From assembly GCF_000826645.1 (NCBI RefSeq), contig NZ_JXJP01000008.1, positions 1 through 64,000 of the forward strand: a stretch of 64,000 nt of DNA, in the 5' to 3' direction. Below the pieces are notes generated by a model. The model did no database searches, was not told where the DNA came from, and saw nothing but the letters and a program-made list of their open reading frames with translations. Source of the DNA: Psychroserpens mesophilus (GTDB lineage Bacteria; Bacteroidota; Bacteroidia; Flavobacteriales; Flavobacteriaceae). Both the position numbers and the translations under genes were made by a program. This document shows positions 8,909 to 18,749 of the stretch, piece by piece. The first letter of the stretch is position 1; each line of letters starts with the position of its first letter.

Positions 8909-10447
8909 TTAAAATGGTACATCATTATCGTCATCTTCTGGAGTTCCAAATGCATCAGAAGCCGATGGAAAATTTTCTGGTTTAAATGTATCATCATTGG
9001 CTGCTGCATTCATTTTAGAATGAAACTCTCCAAAAGGTGTATCAAAATCGTCTAGGTTATCAAACTTACCTAAATGACCGATGAATTTCAATCTGATATT
9101 TTCTAAACCACCATTTCTGTGTTTTGCCACGATGAATTCACCCTGACCTTCAGTAGGAGAACGGTCATCATCATCCCATTCATCAATTTTATAATATTCT
9201 GGTCTGTAAATGAAACTCACAATATCAGCATCTTGCTCAATAGCTCCAGATTCACGTAAATCGGATAACAACGGTCGTTTACTTCCTCCACGCGTTTCAA
9301 CAGCACGCGATAATTGCGATAAAGCAATTACTGGAATTGATAATTCTTTTGCTAAGGCCTTAAGGTTTCGAGAAATCGTAGATATTTCCTGTTCACGGTT
9401 TCCTCCTTTCTGACTTCCACCTGCTGTCATTAACTGCAGGTAATCAATCATGATCATTTTGATTCCGTATTGTGACGCTAAACGACGTGCTTTTGCTCTC
9501 AAATCGAAAATAGACAACGATGGTGTATCATCAATAAACAAAGGTGCTTTCTCTAATGTTTTAACTTTAACATTTAATTGTTCCCATTCGTGCTTTTCTA
9601 ATTTACCTGTTCTTAATTTCTCGGAAGATAAATTTGTTTCTGAAGAAATTAAACGTGTAATTAACTGTACTGATGACATTTCTAAAGAGAAAAATGCCAC
9701 AGGAATATTACTATCGACAGCAATATTTCTTGCCATGGTTAAGGTTAACGCTGTTTTACCCATACCTGGACGCGCTGCAATAATGATTAAATCACTCGGT
9801 TGCCATCCAGAAGTTAATCTATCTAATTTGGTAAAACCAGTAGGAATACCACTCATTCCCTCTTTATTGGAAATTTCTTCAATTTTCTTTTTAGCCTGAA
9901 TAACTAAACTTTGTGCTGTTTCAGTTGACTTTTTGACATTTCCTTGTGTAACCTCATATAGTTTCGCTTCTGCATTGTCTAATAAATCGAAAACGTCTTT
10001 GGTTTCATCGTAAGCTTCCTCAATAATTTCATTAGATATTTTAATCAAACTACGCTGAATATATTTCTGAAGAATGATACGCGCATGAAATTCAATATGG
10101 GCAGAAGATGAAACGCGTTGCGTTAAAGAAATCAGATAAAAATCACCTCCAACCAAATCTAATTTAGCATCCTTTTTTAACTGACTGGAAACGGTTAATA
10201 AGTCGATAGGCTCACTGTTTTCAAATAATTTGAAAATGGCTTCAAAGATGATTTTATGAGATTCTTTGTAAAATGCTTCAGCGCTTAAGATATCGATAAC
10301 TTCATCAACACCTTTTTTATCAATCATCATCGCTCCAAGCACAACTTCCTCTAAATCAATTGCTTGAGGAGGTATTTTTCCTTTTTCTAAGCTGATAATT
10401 GTGCTTTTATCAACTTTATAGCCTTGTATTTGGTTGGGTTGTTTCAT
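8909..10447 (-). CDS. dnaB: Replicative DNA helicase
   Basis: A hexameric helicase that unwinds DNA at the fork. It has 512 residues with a DnaB N-terminal domain (about 23-130) and a RecA-type core. Visible motifs are Walker A in IIAARPGMGKTA, Walker B-like KMIMIDYLQLM, LKALAKELSIPVIALSQLSR, and the arginine-finger region SDLRESGAIEQDADIV. No intein interrupts it. The acidic C-terminal tail (SDAFGTPEDDDNDVPF) is usual for Bacteroidota. The ATG is clear. Confidence 0.97.
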   Translation of the reverse strand: MKQPNQIQGYKVDKSTIISLEKGKIPPQAIDLEEVVLGAMMIDKKGVDEVIDILSAEAFYKESHKIIFEAIFKLFENSEPIDLLTVSSQLKKDAKLDLVGGDFYLISLTQRVSSSAHIEFHARIILQKYIQRSLIKISNEIIEEAYDETKDVFDLLDNAEAKLYEVTQGNVKKSTETAQSLVIQAKKKIEEISNKEGMSGIPTGFTKLDRLTSGWQPSDLIIIAARPGMGKTALTLTMARNIAVDSNIPVAFFSLEMSSVQLITRLISSETNLSSEKLRTGKLEKHEWEQLNVKVKTLEKAPLFIDDTPSLSIFDLRAKARRLASQYGIKMIMIDYLQLMTAGGSQKGGNREQEISTISRNLKALAKELSIPVIALSQLSRAVETRGGSKRPLLSDLRESGAIEQDADIVSFIYRPEYYKIDEWDDDDRSPTEGQGEFIVAKHRNGGLENIRLKFIGHLGKFDNLDDFDTPFGEFHSKMNAAANDDTFKPENFPSASDAFGTPEDDDNDVPF

Positions 10448-10559
10448 AACTGCGAATGTAAATAAATTGTAAACAAAAACGATAGTTTAGTTCGTTTACA
10501 ATCTTAACAATTGTTCAACAATTTAACTGTTAATAACTTGAATATATTGTTAATAGCGA

Positions 10560-10596
10560 TAAAAAAAACCGAAACTAAATGTTTCAGTTTTTTCAA
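10560..10596 (-). terminator. Terminator after accA
   Basis: AAAAAACCGAAAC and GTTTCAGTTTTTT pair around TAAAT. The single non-Watson-Crick position is G-T in the minus-strand transcript, and a T tract follows in that direction, 20 bases after the accA stop. Confidence 0.65.
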
Positions 10597-10614
10597 TCCT
10601 TTATGTACTAAGGT

Positions 10615-11568
10615 TTAACCTTTAAAAACTCCCATATTAGTGTATTTATCCATACGCTGTTTGACCAATTCTTTTGGTGATAAGTTTTTAAGATCCTCAT
10701 ATGTTTTTACAATAGCATCTCTAACTGCCAAAAACGTCTTTTCACGATCCGTATGTGCTCCACCTAAGGGCTCTTTAATGATCTCATCTACTAGTTTTAG
10801 TTTTTTCATATCAGGTGCTGTTAGCTTAAGAGCTTCTGCTGCTTGCTCTTTGTATTCCCAACTGCGCCATAAAATAGAGGAGCAAGATTCTGGAGAAATC
10901 ACAGAATACCACGTATTCTCAAGCATCATAACTTTATCTCCTACTCCAATTCCTAGAGCACCTCCAGAAGCGCCTTCCCCAATAATAACTGTAATGATAG
11001 GCACTTTAAGGCGTGTCATTTCCAGAATATTTCTTGCTATAGCTTCTCCTTGTCCACGTTCTTCAGCTTCAAAACCTGGATAAGCACCAGGAGTGTCAAT
11101 AAGCGTCACTACAGGAATCCCAAATTTTTCAGCAGACTTCATTAAGCGCAAAGCTTTGCGATATCCCTCAGGATTAGACATACCGAAATTTCTATATTGT
11201 CTGGTTTTTGTGTTATAGCCTTTTTGTTGACCAATAAACATATAACTTTGATCACCAATCTTTCCTAAACCACCAATCATAGCCTTGTCATCTTTCACAT
11301 TTCTATCACCATGAAGTTCTAAAAAGGAATCGCCACAAAGCGCTTTTATATGATCTAATGTATAAGGCCTGTTAGGATGACGAGACAATTGAACGCGTTG
11401 CCAAGCTGTCAGATTTTTATAAATTTCTTTTTTCGTTTCAACTAATTTTTTTTCAATCTTCTTGCAAGTTTCAGTAACATCAACTTCACTTTCTTCGCCA
11501 ATGATTTGACATTTTTCGAGTTGATCCTGCAATTCTTTTATAGGAAGTTCAAATTCTAAGTATTCCAT
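10615..11568 (-). CDS. accA: Acetyl-CoA carboxylase carboxyltransferase subunit alpha
   Basis: Transfers the carboxyl group from biotin to acetyl-CoA in the first step of fatty-acid synthesis, acting with AccD. The 317-residue protein has the family landmarks: [76 protein letters not shown] and [19 protein letters not shown]. Length is normal. A TAGTTTTG -7-like element lies in the minus direction at 11599-11606. It forms its own unit, ended by the hairpin at 10560-10596. Confidence 0.98.
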   Translation of the reverse strand: MEYLEFELPIKELQDQLEKCQIIGEESEVDVTETCKKIEKKLVETKKEIYKNLTAWQRVQLSRHPNRPYTLDHIKALCGDSFLELHGDRNVKDDKAMIGGLGKIGDQSYMFIGQQKGYNTKTRQYRNFGMSNPEGYRKALRLMKSAEKFGIPVVTLIDTPGAYPGFEAEERGQGEAIARNILEMTRLKVPIITVIIGEGASGGALGIGVGDKVMMLENTWYSVISPESCSSILWRSWEYKEQAAEALKLTAPDMKKLKLVDEIIKEPLGGAHTDREKTFLAVRDAIVKTYEDLKNLSPKELVKQRMDKYTNMGVFKG

Positions 11569-11697
11569 TTAAACAATTGTTTAGTTTTAGTTAGCGTACA
11601 AAACTACATATTTTTTCGAATGTAGGCACGTGAAAGGTAAGTCTGATTTTAGGGTTTAACAAAAATAATGAATATCCTTATACGAAGACAAAATTTA

Positions 11698-12609
11698 CTA
11701 TATTTTATCAACAAGAGAAGGTTCTTTAATTTTCCGTTTGTAATTCTTCAAAACGGCATCCATTAGCACAGTAACTAAAATCAATATTGCACCATAATAA
11801 AATTGGGCACTCATAATTTCAGTCTCTGGGAATAATAGTAAAGCCAAAGCAATACCATATAAAGGTTCTAAATTATAGGTAAGAATTACAGTGTATGGAC
11901 TAATTAGACGCATCACATGTACAGAACCTATAAATGCATATGCTGTACAAACTGAAGCCAGAATAATAAGATATAACCAATCTTTCGAACTGAGATCAAA
12001 GAAGTCTAAACTAAACCCATCCTGAAAGATGAGAATAAATAGTGTTAAAAATACAACGCCACTAATGAACTCGTAAAACGAAATTACAGTGGCTTGATGA
12101 ACCTCAATAAAACGACCATTAATTACAGCAAATAAGGTTGAAAATAATGCAGATGAAATACCTAATAGTATACCGTTTATGTATTTTATTTCGCTTTGAG
12201 TAATTAAAAACACACCTGCTATGACGATTATTCCGAAGATAATTTCGTACCAAATAATGCGTCGTTTATAAATTAATGGCTCAATAAATGACGCGAAAAA
12301 TGCTCCAGTAGAAAACATAGCTAGAGTAATAGACACGTTTGATTGATTAATAGCTTCGAAAAACGTAATCCAATGCAGAGCGATGATGATTCCAGCTCCG
12401 AAAAACTTGAGTTTGGTTTTCGTATCAATTTTAATTTTGAGTTTAATTAGCTTTATATAGCCATACATTAAAATACCAGCAATAAGCATGCGATACCAAA
12501 CTAATGCTGTAGAACCAATTGAAATCAATTCTCCCAAGATGGCAGTAAAACCAGCAATAAACACTAAAAAGTGAAGATGTAAATAATTCTTGGTTTTAGC
12601 GCTTCGCAT
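11698..12609 (-). CDS. DMT superfamily (EamA) transporter
   Basis: A 303-residue inner-membrane protein with about ten hydrophobic segments in two halves, as in EamA/DMT metabolite exporters. Landmarks are ALVWYRMLIAGILMYGYIKL in the first half and TVILTYNLEPLYGIALALLLFPE in the second. The substrate cannot be read from sequence. Its start overlaps the end of the LptF/LptG-family gene by 14 bases, so it is probably the third gene of a tgt operon. Confidence 0.85.
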   Translation of the reverse strand: MRSAKTKNYLHLHFLVFIAGFTAILGELISIGSTALVWYRMLIAGILMYGYIKLIKLKIKIDTKTKLKFFGAGIIIALHWITFFEAINQSNVSITLAMFSTGAFFASFIEPLIYKRRIIWYEIIFGIIVIAGVFLITQSEIKYINGILLGISSALFSTLFAVINGRFIEVHQATVISFYEFISGVVFLTLFILIFQDGFSLDFFDLSSKDWLYLIILASVCTAYAFIGSVHVMRLISPYTVILTYNLEPLYGIALALLLFPETEIMSAQFYYGAILILVTVLMDAVLKNYKRKIKEPSLVDKI

Positions 12610-13666
12610 TGTACAGAAGATATCCTGCTAATATACCAAAAACCAAATTAGGAAACCAGACCGCGACTATAGGCGAAAAATCTGATTGTTCAGCCATGAC
12701 ACCAAAGACCTTATCAAAAAACACATAAATCATAGCAGTTGTAATACCAAATGCCAAGTTAATACCCATTCCTCCTCTTCGTTTTACAGAAGATACAGCA
12801 ACAGCAATAATGGTTAAAATAAATACAGATACAGGTAAACTCCACTTTTTATATTTTACAACTTCATAACGACCAATATTTGAAGATCCTCTCCGTTTTT
12901 CTTTTTCAATAAAACGAGTAAGTTCACCATATTGTAGTGTTTCAGCAATATATTCTACAGGTGTTAAGTCATCTACATCAAAAGTGAACAAAGTATCCAT
13001 TCGACGTTTCGATTCTATAATATCTTCATGAGCACCAACTGTTCGTTTTGTATAATCAATAAGTCTGTACGTTGAATCGATATAGGTAATTGAATTCGCA
13101 GAAATCTTATACTTCAATTTATTACCTTCAAAATGTTCAAGAGTAAATTTATTTCCTCGTTTCGTATTCGGATCAAAACTACTTACATAGATAAAATCAT
13201 TATCATTAATTTGTCTGTAAATGTTTTGAGTTTGCACAAGATCTTTGTTATTTTTAAGATATTTATATTTAAACGTATTAAATCCTTTACTTGCTTTTGG
13301 TGCTAAATACATTCCAAGTACTAAGGCAAAAGTGGCAACAATGGTAGCACCAATTAAATAAGGTCTTAAAAATCTGGTAAAGGATACTCCTGAACTTAAA
13401 AACGCTACGATTTCCGTATTGTTTGCTAACTTGGATGTAAACCAAATCACAGACAAAAACAAAAATATTGGAAATAGTAAATTAGCGAAATAAATTGTGA
13501 AATCCAGATAATATTGAGCTACAGCAGGAAAAGGAACTTCACGTTCTAATATTTTCCCTATTTTCTCTGCTAGATTTACTGTAATTCCGATAGGAATAAA
13601 CAGGATCAACATCATCAAAAAAGTGAACAAATAACGTTTTAATATGTACCAGTCTAGGATTTTCAA
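12596..13666 (-). CDS. LptF/LptG-family permease
   Basis: Membrane subunit of the lipopolysaccharide export ABC system or a close paralogue, 356 residues. The N-terminus (MKILDWYILKRYLFTFLMMLILF) and three further helices at the C-terminus enclose a large periplasmic beta-jellyroll region (about 120-270), the layout of LptF and LptG. The frame begins with TTG (13666), one base after the tgt stop codon; no ATG precedes the first helix, so translation is probably coupled to tgt. The sequence does not settle whether it is F or G. Confidence 0.88.
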   Translation of the reverse strand: MKILDWYILKRYLFTFLMMLILFIPIGITVNLAEKIGKILEREVPFPAVAQYYLDFTIYFANLLFPIFLFLSVIWFTSKLANNTEIVAFLSSGVSFTRFLRPYLIGATIVATFALVLGMYLAPKASKGFNTFKYKYLKNNKDLVQTQNIYRQINDNDFIYVSSFDPNTKRGNKFTLEHFEGNKLKYKISANSITYIDSTYRLIDYTKRTVGAHEDIIESKRRMDTLFTFDVDDLTPVEYIAETLQYGELTRFIEKEKRRGSSNIGRYEVVKYKKWSLPVSVFILTIIAVAVSSVKRRGGMGINLAFGITTAMIYVFFDKVFGVMAEQSDFSPIVAVWFPNLVFGILAGYLLYNAKR

Positions 13667-13667
13667 T

Positions 13668-14798
13668 TTATAAGCGCTTATCCATTTGTTTAACCATTTT
13701 ATCTTTCCAAGGTCTAAAATCTCCTGCTAAGATATGTTTTCTGGCTTCTCTGACCAACCATAAATAAAATCCGAGATTATGAATGGTTGCAATTTGCTTT
13801 CCTAATAATTCGTTCACAGTAAATAAATGTCTCAGATAAGCTTTGGTGTATTCTGTATCTACAAAAGTGATTCCCATTTCATCAATAGGTGAAAAATCAT
13901 CTGCCCATTTCAGGTTTTTGATATTTATACTTCCATGAGCAGTAAACAACATTCCATTTCTGGCATTTCTGGTTGGCATGACACAATCAAACATATCAAC
14001 ACCCAAAGCTATATTTTCTAGAATATTAATTGGCGTTCCAACTCCCATTAAATATCTTGGTTTATCCCAAGGTAAGATCTCACATACGACATCTGTCATG
14101 GCATACATTTCTTCAGCTGGTTCACCTACTGAAAGTCCACCAATAGCATTCCCTTGTGCTCCAGCATTTGCGATATATTCGGCAGACTGCTGTCTTAAAT
14201 CTTTATATGTACTTCCTTGAACAATAGGAAAAAATGTTTGTTCATAATCGTACTTGAATGGCGTTTTATTTAAATGTGTCAAGCAACGTTCTAACCAACG
14301 ATGTGTCATATGCATTGATCGTTTGGCATAATTATAATCACAAGGATATGGTGTACACTCATCAAATGCCATGATAATATCTGCACCAATACTACGTTGA
14401 ATTTCCATGACGTTCTCTGGTGTAAACACATGGTAGCTTCCGTCAATATGCGATTTAAATTTTACACCTTCTTCCTTAATTTTTCTGTTTGCAGATAAAG
14501 AATACACTTGATAACCACCAGAATCGGTTAAAATATTTCTATCCCAATTCATGAATTTATGCAAACCACCTGCTTTTTCCAGAATTGGTGTTTGAGGTCG
14601 TAAATATAAATGATAGGTATTTCCTAAAATGATATCAGGATTGATATCGTTTTTAAGTTCTCTCTGGTGAACACCTTTTACAGAAGCTACAGTTCCGACA
14701 GGCATAAATATAGGAGTCTCAATTTTACCATGATCTGTAGTTATTACTCCAGCTCTGGCTTTACTTTGAGAATCATTAGCTTTTAATTCAAAATTCAT
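13668..14798 (-). CDS. tgt: tRNA-guanine transglycosylase lacking the zinc cysteines
   Basis: Exchanges guanine-34 for a queuine precursor in tRNAs with GUN anticodons. The 376-residue protein has NILTDSGGYQVYSLS (Asp92), PIVQGSTYKDLR, GGLSVGEP, and MFDCVMPTRNARNG with the nucleophile Asp271. In the C-terminal zinc site, bacterial Tgt has a CxCxxC cluster 26 residues before a His. Here those positions are Gly309, Thr311 and Asp314, while His340 is kept with the same spacing. Activity is likely but zinc binding is doubtful. It leads a tgt-lptF/G-DMT operon. A TATCTTTG element at 14819-14826 (minus) may be part of its promoter. Confidence 0.95.
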   Translation of the reverse strand: MNFELKANDSQSKARAGVITTDHGKIETPIFMPVGTVASVKGVHQRELKNDINPDIILGNTYHLYLRPQTPILEKAGGLHKFMNWDRNILTDSGGYQVYSLSANRKIKEEGVKFKSHIDGSYHVFTPENVMEIQRSIGADIIMAFDECTPYPCDYNYAKRSMHMTHRWLERCLTHLNKTPFKYDYEQTFFPIVQGSTYKDLRQQSAEYIANAGAQGNAIGGLSVGEPAEEMYAMTDVVCEILPWDKPRYLMGVGTPINILENIALGVDMFDCVMPTRNARNGMLFTAHGSINIKNLKWADDFSPIDEMGITFVDTEYTKAYLRHLFTVNELLGKQIATIHNLGFYLWLVREARKHILAGDFRPWKDKMVKQMDKRL

Positions 14799-15010
14799 AA
14801 CATAGGCACATCAGTGGGCAAAGATAATTATCTCACTGTATTATGGTCTTAAACATTTAATAAAATTATACTTTGAAAAACTTAAAACACAGATTCAATA
14901 TTTTAAATTGTTAGCAACTGACGAAAATCGTTAATAAGTGACCCATTTCTATTTTTGATTAGGCTGCTGAAAACTTTATTTTTGAGGCTTAAATTACTCA
15001 CTCTATTTTT

Positions 15011-15856
15011 ATGCCAAACACACAACAATTACAAGACTTAACAACTCAGGTTCGTAGAGATATTTTACGGATGGTACACAAAGTAAATTCAGGTCATCCT
15101 GGAGGTTCTTTAGGATGCGCAGAATTCTTTGTTTCATTATATCAAAACATTATGGATCGAAAAGAAACTTTCGATATGGATGGAATTGGTGAAGACCTAT
15201 TCTTCCTTTCAAACGGCCATATTTCACCTGTGTTTTATAGCGTGCTTGCAAGATCAGGTTATTTTCCTGTAAATGAATTAAATACCTTCAGACTTATTAA
15301 TTCCAGATTACAAGGACATCCAACTACTCACGAAGGTCTGCCAGGCGTGAGAGTTGCTTCTGGTTCTCTCGGACAAGGTTTTAGTGTGGCTTTAGGTGCT
15401 GCTGAAACAAAAAAATTAAATCATGACAAGCATCTTGTTTACAGTTTACATGGTGATGGTGAATTACAAGAAGGACAAAACTGGGAAGGTATTATGTATG
15501 CCGCTGCGAATAATATTGATAATATCATTTCTACAATTGATTTAAACGGTCAGCAAATTGATGGAGCGACAGATGATGTTTTACCCATGGGAAGTCTTAG
15601 AGCTAAATTTGAAGCATTTGGCTGGACTGTAGTTGATATTGAACAAGGAAATGATATTGATGCTATATTAACAGGAATGGCCGAAGCTAAAGCTTTAACA
15701 GGAAAAGGAAAACCAGTTTGCGTTTTACTCAAAACAGTGATGGGGAATGGTGTTGACTTTATGATGCATACGCATGCTTGGCATGGCAAAGCTCCTAATG
15801 ATGAGCAATTAGAAATTGGATTAGCACAAAATCCTGAAACTTTAGGAGATTATTAA
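15011..15856 (+). CDS. Transketolase, N-terminal (thiamine-binding) subunit
   Basis: Half of a split transketolase of the pentose phosphate pathway. The 281 residues cover the diphosphate-binding domain: VNSGHPGGSLGCAEFF, LSNGHISPVFYSVLA, LGQGFSVALGAAE, and the thiamine diphosphate motif HGDGELQEGQNWEG with a downstream ID-N-Q. The C-terminal subunit follows after 18 bases. The two-gene form is common in Bacteroidota and archaea and is not a broken gene. Confidence 0.95.
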   Translation: MPNTQQLQDLTTQVRRDILRMVHKVNSGHPGGSLGCAEFFVSLYQNIMDRKETFDMDGIGEDLFFLSNGHISPVFYSVLARSGYFPVNELNTFRLINSRLQGHPTTHEGLPGVRVASGSLGQGFSVALGAAETKKLNHDKHLVYSLHGDGELQEGQNWEGIMYAAANNIDNIISTIDLNGQQIDGATDDVLPMGSLRAKFEAFGWTVVDIEQGNDIDAILTGMAEAKALTGKGKPVCVLLKTVMGNGVDFMMHTHAWHGKAPNDEQLEIGLAQNPETLGDY

Positions 15857-15874
15857 TCATCAATTAAAAAAACA

Positions 15875-16828
15875 ATGAAAACGTACACAAATACAGGAAA
15901 TAAAGATACACGTTCAGGTTTTGGAGCTGGATTAACGGAATTAGGAAAAACCAATGAAAATGTTGTCGCACTTTGCGCTGATTTAATTGGTTCTTTAAAA
16001 ATGGACGATTTTAAAGCCAATCATCCTGACCGCTTTTTCCAGGTTGGAATTGCTGAAGCTAATATGATTGGTTTAGCTGCCGGAATGACTATTGGTGGAA
16101 AAATTCCATTTACTGGAACATTCGCCAACTTCTCTACTGGTCGTGTTTATGACCAAATCAGACAAAGTGTTGCCTATTCTGATAAAAATGTAAAAATTTG
16201 TGCATCTCACGCTGGATTAACATTAGGTGAAGATGGTGCAACACATCAAATTCTTGAAGATATTGGCCTCATGAAAATGTTACCAGGCATGACCGTTATC
16301 AACACCTGTGATTATAATCAAACTAAAGCGGCTACTATTGCTATTGCTGAACATCATGGTCCCGTTTATTTACGTTTTGGAAGACCAAAAGTGGCTAATT
16401 TCACTCCTGAAAATCAAACATTTGAAATTGGCAAAGCTGTTCAATTAACTGAAGGTAATGATGTTACCATCGTGGCGACTGGTCATTTAGTTTGGGAAGC
16501 TCTTGAAGCAGCAAAAGCACTTCTTGAAAAAGGAATTTCTGCTGAAGTCCTTAATATTCATACCATTAAGCCTTTAGATGATAAAGCCATTTTAGATTCT
16601 GTTTCAAAAACTGGTTGTATCGTAACTGCTGAAGAACATAATTACTTAGGTGGTTTAGGAGAAAGTGTTGCAAGAGTACTTGCGCTTCATCATCCAACTC
16701 CTCAAGAATTCGTAGCTACTGATGATACATTTGGAGAATCAGGAACACCAGAACAACTAATGGAGAAGTATGGCTTAAATGCTGATGCTATTATAAAAGC
16801 TTCAGAAAAGGTCATAAAAAGAAAATAA
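15875..16828 (+). CDS. Transketolase, C-terminal (pyrimidine-binding) subunit
   Basis: The 317-residue partner of the preceding gene. It contains the pyrimidine-binding domain (VVALCADLIGSLKMDDF, FFQVGIAEANMIGLAAGMTIGG with the conserved Glu, TFANFSTGRVYDQIRQ) and the C-terminal transketolase domain (VTIVATGHLVWEALEAA, EEHNYLGGLGESVARVL). It should form an alpha2beta2-type enzyme with the N-terminal subunit. A perfect hairpin terminator follows. Confidence 0.95.
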   Translation: MKTYTNTGNKDTRSGFGAGLTELGKTNENVVALCADLIGSLKMDDFKANHPDRFFQVGIAEANMIGLAAGMTIGGKIPFTGTFANFSTGRVYDQIRQSVAYSDKNVKICASHAGLTLGEDGATHQILEDIGLMKMLPGMTVINTCDYNQTKAATIAIAEHHGPVYLRFGRPKVANFTPENQTFEIGKAVQLTEGNDVTIVATGHLVWEALEAAKALLEKGISAEVLNIHTIKPLDDKAILDSVSKTGCIVTAEEHNYLGGLGESVARVLALHHPTPQEFVATDDTFGESGTPEQLMEKYGLNADAIIKASEKVIKRK

Positions 16829-16850
16829 TACTTCGGTAAAAACAATGTAT

Positions 16851-16884
16851 AAAAATCTAGCTTTAATCGGCTAGATTTTTTTTT
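16851..16884 (+). terminator. Rho-independent terminator of the transketolase operon
   Basis: A perfect 11-bp stem, AAAAATCTAGC / GCTAGATTTTT, with an 8-base loop, followed by a T run. It lies 22 bases after the stop codon. Confidence 0.9.
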
Positions 16885-16988
16885 GATTATACCTCTAAAT
16901 GAACTTAATCTGTTTTCAGGTAAACGAAATAATAATCGTTTGGCAACGTTTTTGATATTATACATCCAAATCACAAAAAACGAATATT

Positions 16989-17630
16989 ATGAAAATTTTA
17001 AAAACAAATAGCAACCACTTAGCTACTAAGAATGGTGTAAGTAAAAAATTAATTATTAGTGCGCTTATATTAGGTTTATTAAGTTTTAATGTCAATGCAC
17101 AGGAAGGAAGCGCTTTTGGTATTAAAGCTGGATTAAATTACAATGCTAATGGTGATTATTTTGAATCTATTGGTGATAATGCCAAACATCCTGATCGTAA
17201 CATTGGTTATCATGTTGGTGTTTTTGGAAAAATTGGAGACCGATTATATTTCAGACCAGAATTACTATACACTGCAACTAAAAGCACCTATAATAGTGAT
17301 GATTTTTCAATGACTAAAATTGATGCTCCTTTGTTAATTGGTGCCAGAATTCTCGGACCAGTTAGTATTTTTGGTGGACCTTCACTACAATATATATTAA
17401 ATACAGAATTTGATGGTATTAATATTAATGATGTTAAAGATGACTTTTCAATGGGTTTAAACTTTGGGATTGGCTTAAACCTTAATAAAATAGGAATTGA
17501 TTTGAGATATGAAAGAGGTTTTAGCAATAATGAAGCTATATTTATTGATAACAATTTAGGCAATGGTGTTGTAAGTAGAATAGACACAAGACCAGATCAA
17601 TTAATCCTTAGTGTATCTCTTGCATTGTAA
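16989..17630 (+). CDS. Outer-membrane beta-barrel protein (porin-like/PorT family)
   Basis: 213 residues. A signal sequence is visible after a charged N-region (KKLIISALILGLLSFNVNAQ), then GSAFGIKAGLNYNANGDY and alternating strands ending RPDQLILSVSLAL, the aromatic/hydrophobic end of an outer-membrane barrel. This matches the small PorT-like barrel family common in Bacteroidota. No ligand is indicated. A single-gene unit between two terminators. The gene at 41.8 kb encodes a similar protein. Confidence 0.8.
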   Translation: MKILKTNSNHLATKNGVSKKLIISALILGLLSFNVNAQEGSAFGIKAGLNYNANGDYFESIGDNAKHPDRNIGYHVGVFGKIGDRLYFRPELLYTATKSTYNSDDFSMTKIDAPLLIGARILGPVSIFGGPSLQYILNTEFDGININDVKDDFSMGLNFGIGLNLNKIGIDLRYERGFSNNEAIFIDNNLGNGVVSRIDTRPDQLILSVSLAL

Positions 17631-17632
17631 AT

Positions 17633-17663
17633 AAAAAAAAGCCGCTAATAGCGGCTTTTTTTT
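17633..17663. terminator. Bidirectional terminator
   Basis: A8-GCCGC, loop TAATA, GCGGC-T8: a perfect stem with a T tract on either strand. It sits between two convergent genes (stops at 17630 and 17667) and should serve both. Confidence 0.92.
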
Positions 17664-17666
17664 AGT

Positions 17667-18632
17667 TTAATTATCGTCTTGGTTTGAAATTGCTGTGCTC
17701 GAATCTAAGTAATTAGGAATACCATCACCATCTGTATCATCATTGGTAGGATCTCCATCATTATCTAAGTCTTCATATTTTGTTAATACTCCATCTCCAT
17801 CATCATCAATATCAAAAAAATCAGGGATATTATCATTATCCGTATCATCATTAAATACATTTCCATCACCATCGATATCTTCTAAAAATGATAGTACTAA
17901 ATCCTGATCGTGATCATTAGGCTCTCTGGTGTATAATTCAAATTTAAAAATAAGGTTTTCGTATTGAGAAATTCCAAAAGGAGGTGCATTAAAATAAGCT
18001 AAACCTGAAGGAACAAACATAACACCCAAACCATAATTACTATAAGAAAATGTACCATCACCATTATCGGTAATTTCGGTTGCCGTTCCAAAATCAACTA
18101 ATACTAATCTCCAGGCTTCGATAAGCGTAATAAGATCTAAATTTTCAGCATTAGCAGTACTATCAAAATCTTCACCATCAAATAGTTGTCCGTAATAATT
18201 GATATTTACAGTATCTGAAGCGTATGGAGAATCTCCTCCTCCTTGATTTAATTTAAGAGTATAGTATTCGTATTCAACATTTAAGTACTCGGCTGTATGC
18301 GTTTCAACGGCATCTATTAGTAATGTATTAATATCTGGATCTGGAAGATCTAAATATTCACCAGTTTCCGTATTAATAGGTAACTCGGTAATAACTATGT
18401 CATCATATGTATAGTCACCAGGTGTTTCAAATATTGAGGAATTGTAATAATGGGTGCTCATATAATTTAACAAAGAGTCTTTATCTCTTGCTTGTTGAAT
18501 TGTTCTGTCTCTTGGTGGTGGAATTTCAAAACCGTCGTCATCATTTTTGCATGAGGTAAAACACAAAACGGAAAGTAGAACTACTATAAGGGTATTTCTA
18601 AACATCATAATTAAGTTTATTTTCTTTAACAT
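17667..18632 (-). CDS. FKBP-like lipoprotein with calcium-binding-type Asp repeats
   Basis: A 321-residue exported lipoprotein; the lipobox is LCFTSC. The start may be ATG 18632 or a later ATG (18608). The middle part contains SDTVNINYYGQLFDGEDFDST and a later GVMFVPSGLAYF stretch, resembling FKBP-type peptidyl-prolyl isomerases. The sequence is divergent and activity is uncertain. The C-terminus (about 255-315) is packed with DxDxDG-type units (DIDGDGN, DIDDDGDGV, DLDNDGD, DTDGDGIPNYLD), like thrombospondin type 3 calcium repeats. Probably faces the periplasm or cell surface. Confidence 0.7.
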   Translation of the reverse strand: MLKKINLIMMFRNTLIVVLLSVLCFTSCKNDDDGFEIPPPRDRTIQQARDKDSLLNYMSTHYYNSSIFETPGDYTYDDIVITELPINTETGEYLDLPDPDINTLLIDAVETHTAEYLNVEYEYYTLKLNQGGGDSPYASDTVNINYYGQLFDGEDFDSTANAENLDLITLIEAWRLVLVDFGTATEITDNGDGTFSYSNYGLGVMFVPSGLAYFNAPPFGISQYENLIFKFELYTREPNDHDQDLVLSFLEDIDGDGNVFNDDTDNDNIPDFFDIDDDGDGVLTKYEDLDNDGDPTNDDTDGDGIPNYLDSSTAISNQDDN

Positions 18633-18749
18633 TCATTCAAAATACTTCAACCTATTTTAAATGATACAATATTGCTTATTTTTAAGGTGCAAGATACAAT
18701 AATATATATTTTTGCATCAAACAATTAACGCCATTTTTATAACTTTAAT

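Noticed and set aside
10640-11083. A 147-codon plus-strand frame opposite accA
   Set aside because: It lies wholly within accA on the other strand and has no recognisable protein features.
15011-16828. Transketolase split by a frameshift
   Set aside because: Each half has its own start, stop and complete domains with an 18-base gap; two-gene transketolases are normal in Bacteroidota.
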